This document shows positions 34,084 to 44,653 of a stretch of 64,000 nt of DNA, piece after piece. Every line of letters starts with the position of its first letter. The first letter of the stretch is position 1. The position numbers and the translations under genes are program-made. The notes below the pieces were generated by a model, which had not been told where the DNA came from, did no database searches, and saw only the letters and a program-made list of their open reading frames with translations. Origin of the DNA: Paraburkholderia phenazinium (GTDB lineage Bacteria; Pseudomonadota; Gammaproteobacteria; Burkholderiales; Burkholderiaceae); the NCBI RefSeq assembly GCF_900100735.1, contig NZ_FNCJ01000007.1, positions 1 through 64,000 on the forward strand, read 5' to 3'.

Positions 34084-34320
34084 TCAGGCGGCCTTGCGTT
34101 CGTAAAACGTCACCGGCATCGGATGCGCATGATGCTCGACGCCGCAGCGGCTCGCACACACGCCGCTTTGCGCCATCACGTCGCGCACGGACTCTTCGCA
34201 CTTGCCGCAGCACATGGCGACGCCCAGCTCGAACTGGAGTTCGTCGAACGAGTCGACGCCTTCCGCGATCGAGGCGCGAATCTTCCGGTCGGATACAGAC
34301 TTGCACACGCAGACAATCAT
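34084..34320 (-). CDS. bfd: Bacterioferritin-associated ferredoxin
   Basis: The 78-aa [2Fe-2S] protein begins MIVCVCKSVSDRKIR. Ligands are Cys4 and Cys6 (CxC) with Cys38 and Cys41 in MCCGKC, the Bfd spacing. The longer C-terminal tail (HHAHPMPVTFYERKAA) is His-rich. Bfd docks on bacterioferritin to reduce and release stored iron; bfr lies 1.2 kb away. A Fur box overlaps its upstream region. An earlier in-frame Met adds four residues only. Confidence 0.93.
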   Translation of the reverse strand: MIVCVCKSVSDRKIRASIAEGVDSFDELQFELGVAMCCGKCEESVRDVMAQSGVCASRCGVEHHAHPMPVTFYERKAA

Positions 34321-34344
34321 GATGGGGCGCAATAGCTAACGTTA

Positions 34345-34364
34345 ATGCGAATTATTATCATTAT
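34345..34364 (-). promoter_or_regulatory. Fur box upstream of bfd
   Basis: On the minus strand ATAATGATAATAATTCGC matches the Fur consensus GATAATGATAATCATTATC in its first 12 positions almost exactly. It lies about 25 bp before the bfd start. Confidence 0.82.
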
Positions 34365-34539
34365 GTTTGATGCGTTTGGCAAGCACCCTGTGGGAATTTT
34401 TGTAACAAAACCAGACTGTTAGCAGGGATACCCCAGTTTGGGATGGGGCCAGATGCGGGGGCGGGAAGGGCGAGGGGAGGTGTGGCCGCCAGGCAGCCGC
34501 ACTAAGGGCACGAATAGGCGGCCGGCCTGGATGGCCGCC

Positions 34540-34580
34540 CTAAGCGGCTCTAAGCGGCTCTAAGCTGCTTTAAGCGGCCC
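34540..34580. repeat. Four tandem 10-bp repeats across the murI stop
   Basis: Four consecutive units of the type CTAAGCGGCT are seen (two exact, two with one or two changes: CTAAGCTGCT, TTAAGCGGCC). The last unit contains the murI stop codon. Confidence 0.8.
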
Positions 34581-35481
34581 GAGAGTCAGCTGCGAGGGTG
34601 CGCCGCGAGGGGATGACCACTTGTTCCACCGGCGCCTCGATCTGGAGCAGGGTGGCGGCAAGCTGCTGCAGGTGCGCGCCGTCGCTGGTCGAGCAAAATC
34701 GGGGCAGATCGACGGCTTGATCCGTTGCGGCGCGCAGGCCGTGCTGGTCGAGGACGCGCTCCAGTTGGCGGGCGATGGCCACGCTGGTGTCGATCAGCGT
34801 CATCCGGTCGCCGACGATATCGCGGATCGCCGCGTCGAGAAACGGGTAGTGCGTGCAGCCGAGCACCAGGGTGTCGGCGCCGGCATCGAGCATCGGTTGC
34901 AGATAGCTGTCGAGCAGCGCACGCAGTTCGGCCGAGCCGACGTCGCAGCGTTCGATGGCCTGCACCAGTCCGTGGCCAGGCTGGCAGAGAAAGCGGCAGT
35001 CGGCGGCGTAGCGTTCCAGCAGGCCCTGAAAGCGGGTGCTGCGCAGCGTCACCTGGGTGGCGAGCACGCCGGCCACGCGGGTTTTCGACTGCTGGGCAGC
35101 CGGCTTGATGCCCGGCTCCACGCCGATCAGCGGAATCGGCAAGTGCTCGCGCACCAGCGCGATGGATTGAGCCGTCGCCGTGTTGCAGGCCACCACCAGC
35201 ACCTTGGCGCCCTGTTTGACGAGCCATTGGCCGATGGCGAGCGTGCGGTCGGCAATGAAGTCGTCGTCGCGTTCGCCATAGGGCGCGTAGAGTGAGTCGG
35301 CCACATAGATGATCGCTTCATCCGGCACTTGCGCGCGCACCGCTCGCAGCACGGACAGGCCACCCAGGCCCGAGTCGAACACGCCCACCGGGGCATGAGC
35401 CGCCAGAGCCGCAGACAGCGGCTCGCTGGCGGGGCAAGACGCGGGTGCGTTAAGACCTGCGTCTGACGAAGCAGTATGCAT
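34570..35481 (-). CDS. murI: Glutamate racemase
   Basis: The 303-aa enzyme makes D-glutamate for peptidoglycan. Visible are GVFDSGLGGLSVLR (about 33-46), YGERDDDFI, and the two catalytic cysteines Cys99 in VVACNTATA and Cys209 in LGCTHYPF. The N-terminus (first 30 residues) is a variable Ala/Ser-rich extension; I chose the Met at 35481 because earlier codons in the frame code for unrelated Arg-rich sequence. It ends within a tandem repeat. It lies between bfd and bfr, with no functional link to iron. Confidence 0.93.
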   Translation of the reverse strand: MHTASSDAGLNAPASCPASEPLSAALAAHAPVGVFDSGLGGLSVLRAVRAQVPDEAIIYVADSLYAPYGERDDDFIADRTLAIGQWLVKQGAKVLVVACNTATAQSIALVREHLPIPLIGVEPGIKPAAQQSKTRVAGVLATQVTLRSTRFQGLLERYAADCRFLCQPGHGLVQAIERCDVGSAELRALLDSYLQPMLDAGADTLVLGCTHYPFLDAAIRDIVGDRMTLIDTSVAIARQLERVLDQHGLRAATDQAVDLPRFCSTSDGAHLQQLAATLLQIEAPVEQVVIPSRRTLAADSRAA

Positions 35482-35570
35482 GGGAGCAGTCACGGGAACG
35501 GACAAGGGTGCAAACAGGAGCAAACGATCGAGCCCGTGCAGTTTATCTTGAGTTGCACGGGCTGGGCCGC

Positions 35571-36050
35571 TTAGGACTCGATCGAGCCCATGGCGGTTTG
35601 CTGGTAGTTCTGGATGCCGACCTTGTCGATCAGGTCCAGTTGCGTTTCCAGCCAGTCGATGTGCTCTTCCGTGTCGTCGAGAATCTTGACGAAGATCTCG
35701 CGCGAGATGAAATCGCGTACTGATTCGCAATACACGATGGCTTCCTTGCAGGTGCTTTGCGAAATCTGCTCGAGCTTCAAATCGCATTCGAGGATCTCTT
35801 TGGTCTCCTCGCCAATCAGCAGCTTGTGCAGGTCTTGCAGATTGGGCAGTCCATCCAGCATGAAAATGCGTTCGATGAGCCAGTCGGCGTGCTTCATTTC
35901 GCCGATCGATTCGTCGTATTCATGCTTGCCGAGTTTTTCAAGCCCCCAATGCTTGTACATCCGCGCATGCAGGAAGTACTGGTTGATCGCGGTCAGTTCG
36001 TTCTTCAACTGAGAGTTCAGATATTCGATAACCTTCTTGTCGCCTTGCAT
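35571..36050 (-). CDS. bfr: Bacterioferritin
   Basis: The 159-aa four-helix ferritin has the heme ligand Met52 and ferroxidase residues Glu18, Glu51, His54, Glu94 and His130. At the position of the E. coli ligand Glu127, aligned by His130 in DDTEEHIDWLE, the residue reads Thr with Glu128 next to it. Either the adjacent acid takes its place or the site differs. It stores iron as a 24-mer. The ATG at 36050 begins the family N-terminus MQGDKKVIEYLN. No Fur box was seen upstream, in contrast to bfd. Confidence 0.95.
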   Translation of the reverse strand: MQGDKKVIEYLNSQLKNELTAINQYFLHARMYKHWGLEKLGKHEYDESIGEMKHADWLIERIFMLDGLPNLQDLHKLLIGEETKEILECDLKLEQISQSTCKEAIVYCESVRDFISREIFVKILDDTEEHIDWLETQLDLIDKVGIQNYQQTAMGSIES

Positions 36051-36215
36051 GATTTTTTCCTTGTGGGGGCTCTGAATTTCAATTTTCAACAACAATAAAC
36101 GCCCGACCCGAAAAAGCCAAGGATCGCAGCATTTTTTGACACATGTCCGTGGCGAGTCACGGTTTGCTCGCACGAATTCGCACAAGCTCGTACAAGCAGC
36201 TGTCCCATCAAATGC

Positions 36216-36243
36216 AAAAGCCGGGACCGTAGGCCCCGGCTTT
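36216..36243 (-). terminator. Terminator after fumarase
   Basis: The stem AAAGCCGGG / CCCGGCTTT is followed on the minus strand by TTTTGC. It lies 30 bp after the fumarase stop. Confidence 0.85.
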
Positions 36244-36272
36244 CTCAACTGACGTTGGGCTTTGAAACGGGG

Positions 36273-37796
36273 TTAAGCCGTTGCGACCGGAATCTTGCCG
36301 ATCTTCGCTTGCCATTCCTTCGGGCCGGTCTGGTGGACCGAGGTGCCGTTCGAATCGACGGCTACCGTGACCGGCATGTCCTGCACGTCGAACTCGTAGA
36401 TGGCTTCCATGCCGAGGTCTTCGAACGCAAGCACCTTCGCGCTGCGGATCGCCTTCGAGACGAGGTATGCCGCGCCGCCCACGGCCATCAGATAAGCGGC
36501 CTTGTGCTTCTTGATGGCTTCGATGGCGACCGGGCCGCGCTCGGCCTTGCCGATCATCGAAATGAGACCTGTTTGCGACAGCATCGTCTCGGTGAACTTG
36601 TCCATGCGGGTCGCCGTGGTCGGGCCAGCCGGACCGACCGCTTCGTCGCGCACCGGGTCGACCGGGCCGACGTAGTAGATCACGCGGTTGGTGAAGTCCA
36701 CCGGCAGCTTTTCGCCCTTGGCGAGCATGTCCGCGATACGCTTGTGAGCAGCGTCGCGGCCCGTCAACATCTTGCCCGACAGCAGCAGCGTCTGGCCCGG
36801 CGTCCACGAAGCGACTTGTTCCGGCGTCAGCGTGTTCAGATCGACGCGCTGGCTCTTTTCCGTGTCCGGTTCCCACTGCACCTTCGGCCATGCGTCGAGC
36901 GACGGCGCTTCGAGCTTGGCGACGCCCGAGCCATCCAGCGTGAAGTGAGCATGACGCGTCGCCGCGCAGTTCGGGATGATGGCGATCGGCTTGGATGCAG
37001 CGTGCGTCGGTGCAGCCATGATCTTGACGTCGAGTACGGTAGCGAGGCCGCCGAGACCTTGCGCGCCGATGCCGAGCGCGTTGACCTTCTCGTGCAGCTC
37101 GATGCGCAGTTCTTCGATCCAGTCCTGCGGGCCGCGCGCGATGATGTCCTGAATGTCGATCGGATCCATCAGCGATTCCTTCGCCATCACCATCGCCTTT
37201 TCGGCGGTGCCGCCGATGCCGATGCCGAGCATGCCCGGCGGGCACCAGCCGGCGCCCATGGTCGGCACGGTCTTGAGGATCCAGTCGACGATCGAGTCCG
37301 ACGGGTTCAGCATCGCGAACTTCGACTTGTTCTCCGAGCCGCCGCCCTTGGCTGCAACCTGCACGTCGACCTTTTCGCCCGGCACGATCTCGTAGTGGAT
37401 CACGGCCGGGGTATTGTCCTTGGTGTTCTTGCGACCACCTTCCGGCGGGCTCACGATCGAGGCGCGCAGCACGTTGTCCGGGTTCAGGTAACCGCGGCGC
37501 ACGCCTTCGTTGATCATGTCGGTGACGCCCATCGTCGCACCGTCCCAACGCACGTCCATCCCCACCTTCACGAACACCGTGACGATGCCGGTGTCCTGGC
37601 AGATCGGGCGCTTGCCTTCGGCGCACATGCGGCTGTTGGTCAGGATCTGCGCGATCGCATCTTTCGCCGCCGGGCTCTGTTCGAGCTCGTAGGCGCGGCC
37701 AAGGGCCTGGATGTAGTCGAGCGGGTGGTAATAGCTGATGTACTGAAGCGAATCAGCAATGCTCTGAATCAGATCTTCCTGTTTGATGACGGTCAT
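36273..37796 (-). CDS. Fumarate hydratase class I (iron-sulfur)
   Basis: The 507-aa class I fumarase has N-terminal alpha and C-terminal beta domains in one chain. Conserved blocks seen are ICQDTGIVTVFVKVG, the [4Fe-4S] cysteine region (KPIAIIPNCAATRHAHF), GKMLTGRDAAHKRI (about 315-330) and VLAFEDLGMEAIYEF near the C-terminus. It interconverts fumarate and malate in the TCA cycle and needs an oxygen-labile 4Fe-4S cluster, so it ties to iron status. The start at 37796 (MTVIKQEDLIQSIADSLQYIS) matches the family. It is followed by a strong terminator. Confidence 0.94.
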   Translation of the reverse strand: MTVIKQEDLIQSIADSLQYISYYHPLDYIQALGRAYELEQSPAAKDAIAQILTNSRMCAEGKRPICQDTGIVTVFVKVGMDVRWDGATMGVTDMINEGVRRGYLNPDNVLRASIVSPPEGGRKNTKDNTPAVIHYEIVPGEKVDVQVAAKGGGSENKSKFAMLNPSDSIVDWILKTVPTMGAGWCPPGMLGIGIGGTAEKAMVMAKESLMDPIDIQDIIARGPQDWIEELRIELHEKVNALGIGAQGLGGLATVLDVKIMAAPTHAASKPIAIIPNCAATRHAHFTLDGSGVAKLEAPSLDAWPKVQWEPDTEKSQRVDLNTLTPEQVASWTPGQTLLLSGKMLTGRDAAHKRIADMLAKGEKLPVDFTNRVIYYVGPVDPVRDEAVGPAGPTTATRMDKFTETMLSQTGLISMIGKAERGPVAIEAIKKHKAAYLMAVGGAAYLVSKAIRSAKVLAFEDLGMEAIYEFDVQDMPVTVAVDSNGTSVHQTGPKEWQAKIGKIPVATA

Positions 37797-37851
37797 GGCT
37801 AGCTCAGTGGGGACAATGGCGCTTTTCGTACTGATTGCATGGGCTGCGCGC

Positions 37852-38457
37852 TCAGTCTTGCGCCTTCAGGGGAGTGGAAACGGGTTGCAGTGCAGCCGGC
37901 TCATGGAAATGCGCCGGGTGGGTATGCGTGGCCAGACGATCGACCAGGGCCATCACGACCGCGGACAGCAGGAACGCCAGGTGAATGATCACCTGCCACA
38001 TAATGGTGTGAGTCGAATTCTGGTCGGGGCTGATGAAGGTCTTCAGCAGATGGATCGACGAGATGCTGATCAGCGCCATCGACAGCTTCACCTTCAGCAC
38101 GCCGGCGTTCACGTGGTCGAGCCATTCAGGCTCGTCCGGGTGGCCTTCGACGCCGAGGCGCGACACAAAAGTTTCATACCCGCCGATGATCACCATGATC
38201 AGCAGGTTCGAGATCATCACCACATCGATCAGGCCGAGCACGACCAGCATGATGTTGGTTTCGTCGAGCGTCATCGAGGCCGTGACGAGGTGCCAGACTT
38301 CCTTGAGGAACAGGACGACGTAGACGCCTTGCGCGACGATCAAGCCGAGATAAAGCGGCACCTGGAGCCAGCGGCTCATGAAGACGATGGCGGGCAGCGG
38401 GCGCATCGGGCGGCGCGTTTTACCAGCGGAATCGGGACGCGAAGCGGACATAGGCAA
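37852..38457 (-). CDS. UPF0114 family membrane protein (YqhA-like)
   Basis: The 201-aa protein has four hydrophobic segments (about 35-55, 72-95, 130-150, 155-175) and the family features RWLQVPLYLGLIVAQGVYV, DVVMISNLLIMVIIGGYETFVS and KVKLSMALISISSIHLLKTF. The function is not established. The start may be 38457 or the second Met (38451). It precedes fumarase on the same strand, 55 bp apart, and may share its transcript. Confidence 0.85.
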   Translation of the reverse strand: MPMSASRPDSAGKTRRPMRPLPAIVFMSRWLQVPLYLGLIVAQGVYVVLFLKEVWHLVTASMTLDETNIMLVVLGLIDVVMISNLLIMVIIGGYETFVSRLGVEGHPDEPEWLDHVNAGVLKVKLSMALISISSIHLLKTFISPDQNSTHTIMWQVIIHLAFLLSAVVMALVDRLATHTHPAHFHEPAALQPVSTPLKAQD

Positions 38458-39026
38458 GAATCAGGGCGATGAGATCGGGTGGCGCAATGGCCTGAGCACC
38501 GGGCAAAAGTGCAGACAGGCGCACGCACAGGCGCGCGGAAAACCCCGCGGCAGGCGCGCTATTGTACAGCCACACCCGGGTTTACCTGGCGGAGACGGGC
38601 AAACGCGCCGGCGGTGCTGGAATCCGGCCGGCCAGTTCAGTTAGCATTGTAAAAGGGCACGTACGAGGCGACAGGCGTTTGACGCCCAGTTTGGCATTTG
38701 CTTCAGAGGTTTGCGCCGCGTTAGATGACGAGCCCGCCCTGGCAACACGCTAACGGCCAAGCGGGTAGCATCCCGTTCTGGAGGCCTGCGTAAGTGGCCG
38801 GTAAGTTGCGACGTTTATCGTGATCGATGAACGGGTCGATCGTTGGAGCATGCGCATGCTGCAGTGCGGCATGCGGGTTCAACGGTTGGCTGCGCAGGGG
38901 GTGAAGCCCTGCGCGAGGGTTGGAGACAGGCGCCGCGGGTAATACCCAAGCAGCGTCACCATGACATGGCGCGCCACCGGCGCGCCGGCACAGAATTTAC
39001 GTTTCATCTTCACCAAGGGGTAGTCG
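38458..39026. other. Intergenic region before acs
   Basis: No gene is supported in this 570-bp region between the divergent UPF0114 and acs genes. Short frames exist but lack ribosome sites and family features. It presumably carries the acs promoter; I saw no clear -35/-10 pair or operator. Confidence 0.4.
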
Positions 39027-41009
<1,983 letters not shown>

Positions 41010-41051
41010 GGTTCTGAGTTGAACTGGGTGGCTGGTTGAGTTACCCGAACG

Positions 41052-41083
41052 ACGGCGCATCTTTCGATGCGCCGTTTCTGTTT
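41052..41083 (+). terminator. Terminator after acs
   Basis: The perfect 10-bp stem ACGGCGCATC / GATGCGCCGT with loop TTTC runs into TTCTGTTT. Confidence 0.88.
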
Positions 41084-41193
41084 GACGAGCCTTCGCTTGC
41101 CGCCGGGCGCAGGCGGCGGTCACCGGGATATCCGCAGGCCCACGCGCGGACAATCCCGATTGCCTGCCCGGTCCCTTTTTGATACATAGGCGC

Positions 41194-41583
41194 ATGGCCG
41201 CGCCGCATACCCCCTCTCAGTCCGCGCTTCACCCACCTCCCGAACCGCCACCCGTCTCGGAAGCGATGGCGCGCGCGCATCGCCGCTACTGGCGCTACAA
41301 CGTCGTATTGATCGGCGTGTTGATGACGCTCGGGTTTCTCGTCTCGTTCGTGGTGCCGCTGGCGGCGCCCTCGCTATCGAAGCTGCGCTTCGCCGGTTTT
41401 AGCCTGCCGTTCTACGTCGGCGCGCAAGGGGCGATTCTGATCTACGTGGGCTTGATCGTCGTGTACATCGTGCTGATGCAACGGGCCGACCGCATCCTGC
41501 AACGCGCATTCGATGCGGATGCGCGTACGGAAGCCGACGCGGGCGCGAGCGCGGCAGTTTCCGCCGCAGCTCGCGGAAACTGA
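41194..41583 (+). CDS. Symporter small subunit, DUF4212 family
   Basis: The 129-aa protein has two hydrophobic segments, about 38-60 (VVLIGVLMTLGFLVSFVVPL) and 75-97 (YVGAQGAILIYVGLIVVYIV), plus the family start AHRRYWRYN. DUF4212 proteins are the small subunit of a sodium:solute symporter. I used the ATG 41194. An Ala-rich acidic/basic tail follows the second TM. It is immediately before the large subunit (4-bp gap). Confidence 0.88.
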   Translation: MAAPHTPSQSALHPPPEPPPVSEAMARAHRRYWRYNVVLIGVLMTLGFLVSFVVPLAAPSLSKLRFAGFSLPFYVGAQGAILIYVGLIVVYIVLMQRADRILQRAFDADARTEADAGASAAVSAAARGN

Positions 41584-41587
41584 GCCG

Positions 41588-43606
41588 ATGACGCTCACGC
41601 ACCGGCTCATCCGTTCATACGCGCTCTACACGCTGGGCTTTCTGGTCTTTATCTATGTGATGTGGCGCATCGAGCAGGTGACGGGGCCGGGCGTGTGGAT
41701 CGGCTACGTGTTCCTGTTCGTGCCGATCGCCGTGTATGCGGTGATCGGCCTGCTGTCGCGTACCTCCGACCTCGTGGAGTACTACGTCGCGGGACGGCGA
41801 GTGCCGTCCGCGTTCAACGGCATGGCGACGGCGGCCGACTGGCTCTCGGCAGCGTCGTTCATCGGCCTCGCGGGTTCGATCTACGCGACGGGCTACGACG
41901 GCCTCGCGTATCTGATGGGCTGGACCGGCGGCTATTGCCTGACCGCGTTCCTGCTCGCGCCGTATGTGCGCAAGCTTGCGCGCTACACGATTCCCGATTT
42001 CCTCGGCACACGCTTCTCGAGCAACGCGGTGCGTGGACTCGCCGCGCTATCCGCGATCCTGTGCTCGTTCGTGTATCTGGTGGCGCAGATTCAGGGCGTG
42101 GGGCTGATTGCGACGCGCTTTATCGGCGTCGATTTTGCGGTCGGGATCTTCTGCGGACTGGCGGGCATTCTGGTGTGCTCGTTTCTCGGCGGTATGCGCG
42201 CGGTGACGTGGACCCAGGTGGCACAGTACATCATCCTGATTGCAGCGATCCTGATTCCGGTCTCGATGATTGCTCACAAGGATGGCCTTGGGTGGGTGCC
42301 GCAATTCAACTACGGACGCCTGATGGCGCGCGTCGAAACGCTCGAGCGTCAGGTGCGCAACTCGCCACAGGACCAGAGCGTGCGCGCGAACTACAGCGTG
42401 CAGGCGGCGCGACTGCAGACGCAGATCGACAGGCTGCCGCAATCGTTTGTGGATGCGAAAGCGCGACTGACCGAGCAGGTCGCGGATTTGCGGCGGCATA
42501 ACGGCCCGCTGCGCGACATCGACACGAGCGAGCGTGCGCTTGATCTGTTTCCGCGCGACGCGGACGCTGCAAGAATCGTCTGGACGCAGCAGCGTGAGGC
42601 GTTGCTGATGCGTGCGTCGTCGCCGGTGCCGATGACCGAGCCGTTCCCCGCGATCAGCGCGGAAGACCGGCAGACGCACGAGCGCAATTTTCTGTCGTTG
42701 CTGCTGTGTTTGTCGCTGGGCACGGCGAGCTTGCCGCATATTCTGACGCGCTATAACACGACGACATCAGTGGCCTCGACGCGGCGCTCGGTTGGCTGGA
42801 CGCTGCTGTTTGTGGCGCTGTTTTATCTGACGGTGCCGGTGTTGTCGGTGCTGATCAAGTACGAGATCCTGACGAATCTCGTGGGGCACTCGTTTGCCGA
42901 TCTGCCGCAGTGGCTGACACAGTGGCTCAGGATCGAGCCGAACCTGATTAGCGTGGCCGATACGAACCACAGCGGCATCGTGCAATGGAGCGAGATCCAG
43001 ATGCAGCCGGATATGGTGGTGCTCGCGGCGCCGGAGATTGCGGGGCTGCCGTATGTGATGTCAGGGCTGATTGCGGCGGGGGCGCTGGCAGCGGCGCTTT
43101 CCACTGCGGACGGTCTTTTGCTGACGATTGCGAATGCGCTTTCGCACGATGTCTACTATCACATGGTCGATCCGGCGGCATCGAGCCAGCGCAGGGTGAC
43201 GATCTCCAAGATTTTGTTGCTGGGGGTGGCGCTGTTTGCTTCGTATGTGGCGTCGCTGAATACAGGGAATATTCTGTTTCTGGTGGGGGCGGCGTTTTCG
43301 CTGGCGGCGTCCAGTCTGTTTCCGGTGCTGGTGCTAGGCGTGTTCTGGAAGCGCACGACCCGGCTCGGCGCGGTGGCCGGGATGGTGGCGGGACTCACGG
43401 TCTGCGTCTACTACATTGTCTCGACGTATCCGTTTTTCACGCAGTTGACGGGCTTCGCAGGGGCGAGGTGGTTTGGGATTGAGCCGATCAGTTCGGGTGT
43501 GTTTGGGGTGCCGGCGGGGTTCCTGGTGGCGATCGTGGTGAGTCTCTTGGATCGTAAGCCGGATGCTTATACGCGGGCGCTGGTGGACTATATTCGCCAT
43601 CCCTGA
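41588..43606 (+). CDS. Sodium:solute symporter large subunit (SSS family, DUF4212-associated)
   Basis: The 672-aa membrane protein has about 13 TM segments and SSS-family blocks such as EYYVAGRRVPSAFNGMATAADWLSAASFIG, YTIPDFLGTRF and AALSTADGLLLTIANALSHD. A hydrophilic insertion of about 120 residues at 245-365, helix-rich and heavily charged, is characteristic of the large VC_2705-type symporters that pair with DUF4212. The substrate is unknown; the position after acs suggests acetate or another short organic acid. The ATG at 41588 overlaps the end of the preceding reading frame region. Confidence 0.88.
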   Translation: MTLTHRLIRSYALYTLGFLVFIYVMWRIEQVTGPGVWIGYVFLFVPIAVYAVIGLLSRTSDLVEYYVAGRRVPSAFNGMATAADWLSAASFIGLAGSIYATGYDGLAYLMGWTGGYCLTAFLLAPYVRKLARYTIPDFLGTRFSSNAVRGLAALSAILCSFVYLVAQIQGVGLIATRFIGVDFAVGIFCGLAGILVCSFLGGMRAVTWTQVAQYIILIAAILIPVSMIAHKDGLGWVPQFNYGRLMARVETLERQVRNSPQDQSVRANYSVQAARLQTQIDRLPQSFVDAKARLTEQVADLRRHNGPLRDIDTSERALDLFPRDADAARIVWTQQREALLMRASSPVPMTEPFPAISAEDRQTHERNFLSLLLCLSLGTASLPHILTRYNTTTSVASTRRSVGWTLLFVALFYLTVPVLSVLIKYEILTNLVGHSFADLPQWLTQWLRIEPNLISVADTNHSGIVQWSEIQMQPDMVVLAAPEIAGLPYVMSGLIAAGALAAALSTADGLLLTIANALSHDVYYHMVDPAASSQRRVTISKILLLGVALFASYVASLNTGNILFLVGAAFSLAASSLFPVLVLGVFWKRTTRLGAVAGMVAGLTVCVYYIVSTYPFFTQLTGFAGARWFGIEPISSGVFGVPAGFLVAIVVSLLDRKPDAYTRALVDYIRHP

Positions 43607-43691
43607 AGCGCTCGGATGCCCGCTGGGCAGGCGTTTGCGCGATGTTTGAGGGGCGTTTTCGGGTAGGGGTGGCACAGGCCCCAGAGTTTGC

Positions 43692-43697
43692 TATAAT
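43692..43697 (+). promoter_or_regulatory. -10 element of the tRNA-Ser promoter
   Basis: A perfect TATAAT lies 13 bp before the tRNA. The -35 is not clear. Confidence 0.6.
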
Positions 43698-43709
43698 TCG
43701 GCTCCCGCC

Positions 43710-43800
43710 GGAGAGATGGATGAGCGGTTTAAGTCGCACGCCTGGAAAGCGTGTATAGGTTAATAACCTATCCGGGGTTCGAATCCCCGTCTCTCCGCCA
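43710..43800 (+). tRNA. tRNA-Ser (anticodon GGA)
   Basis: The 91-nt cloverleaf has acceptor stem GGAGAGA/TCTCTCC, anticodon loop CTGGAAA giving GGA, and a long variable arm (TATAGGTTAATAACCTAT) typical of tRNA-Ser. The T-loop is TTCGAAT and the genomic 3' end GCCA. Its 3' half is the likely attachment site of the prophage that begins right after it. Confidence 0.97.
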
Positions 43801-43810
43801 GCGTCAAATA

Positions 43811-43834
43811 AGGCTCCCAGCTTGGGGGCCTTTC
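43811..43834 (+). terminator. Terminator after tRNA-Ser
   Basis: The imperfect stem GGCTCCCAGC / TGGGGGCC is followed by TTTCTC. Confidence 0.6.
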
Positions 43835-43954
43835 TCATTTGTGCTATTCGAATCGAAGTGTGCTATTCAGAAGAGGTGGAATCCTCTCATTTGGCGCATG
43901 CCGCTGTATATCCAAACAGGTTAGATGACGAGCCTCAGCGCTCCAGGAGGTGGG

Positions 43955-44368
43955 ATGCGAGTAACAGAATTGGAAGGCGATACGCTTGACCTGTGGGTGG
44001 CCAAGGCTTGGATGGCCCGGTCCACATACGCCACGGTCGATGCCTCTTATGTCCGGGATTATGACTTCCATCCGTCGACCGACTGGGCGCAGGGAGGCCC
44101 GATTCTCGAACGCGAGCATCTAACGCTGGAAGCCGGCAACCACTATGGCGGCGGAAACACGTATAAAGCGTGGTTGCGCAACCCCGATGGATTCTTCCAT
44201 GCGTACGGGCCAACGCTGTTAATCGCTGCGATGCGCGCCTACGTTTGTTCGATTTTTGGCGAAGAGGTTGAGGATTCAGCAATCAAGCCATCCGCAGAAG
44301 GGAAAACCGATCATTGGGTCGATGGCGGATACGACCAAAAGATTGACGATTTCCTTCGGGCAAAGTGA
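43955..44368 (+). CDS. NinX-like phage protein (DUF2591)
   Basis: The 137-aa protein begins MRVTELEGDTLDLWVAKAWM and contains STDWAQGGPILEREHLTLE and YGPTLLIAAMRAYVCSIFGEEV, the pattern of DUF2591/NinX-type phage proteins of unknown function. The ATG 43955 has a strong GGAGG site; an upstream in-frame Met adds ten residues. It is the first phage gene on the plus strand, followed by two small same-strand genes. These are early- or accessory-type genes separated from the minus-strand late operon. Confidence 0.75.
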   Translation: MRVTELEGDTLDLWVAKAWMARSTYATVDASYVRDYDFHPSTDWAQGGPILEREHLTLEAGNHYGGGNTYKAWLRNPDGFFHAYGPTLLIAAMRAYVCSIFGEEVEDSAIKPSAEGKTDHWVDGGYDQKIDDFLRAK

Positions 44369-44434
44369 AACGTGAAAGTTCGGAGAGGAAGTGCCGGATT
44401 CGGCCAATGACGCGCTACTTGCGTAGGAGATTGT

Positions 44435-44653
44435 ATGGGCGATGATCCGCGAAAGCCGAAATGGGGCAGCGCCCCATACTGGGCAAAATTCGTCGCGATG
44501 GACGAAAACGGTCGCTGGATGTGGTACGAGGGATATCCTGAGTTTGACCGGGAGTCGGGGCTATGGAACTGCGATCACGGCAGGCTACAGGAAGCCTACG
44601 TTGAGCAGCTAGAGGCATCGGAGACGCTTGAAGGGCGTCCGGAGGGACAATGA
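44435..44653 (+). CDS. Hypothetical phage protein
   Basis: The 72-aa acidic protein is rich in Trp and Gly (SAPYWAKFVAMDENGRWMWY and YPEFDRESGLWNCDHG), a compact beta-like pattern. I do not recognise the family. It has a moderate ribosome site (TAGGAG). Its stop overlaps the next ATG (ATGA), so the two are co-translated. Confidence 0.6.
   Translation: MGDDPRKPKWGSAPYWAKFVAMDENGRWMWYEGYPEFDRESGLWNCDHGRLQEAYVEQLEASETLEGRPEGQ

Noticed and set aside
38562..38753. Small open frame in the acs upstream gap
   Set aside because: It has no ribosome site, no signal or domain, and random-like composition.
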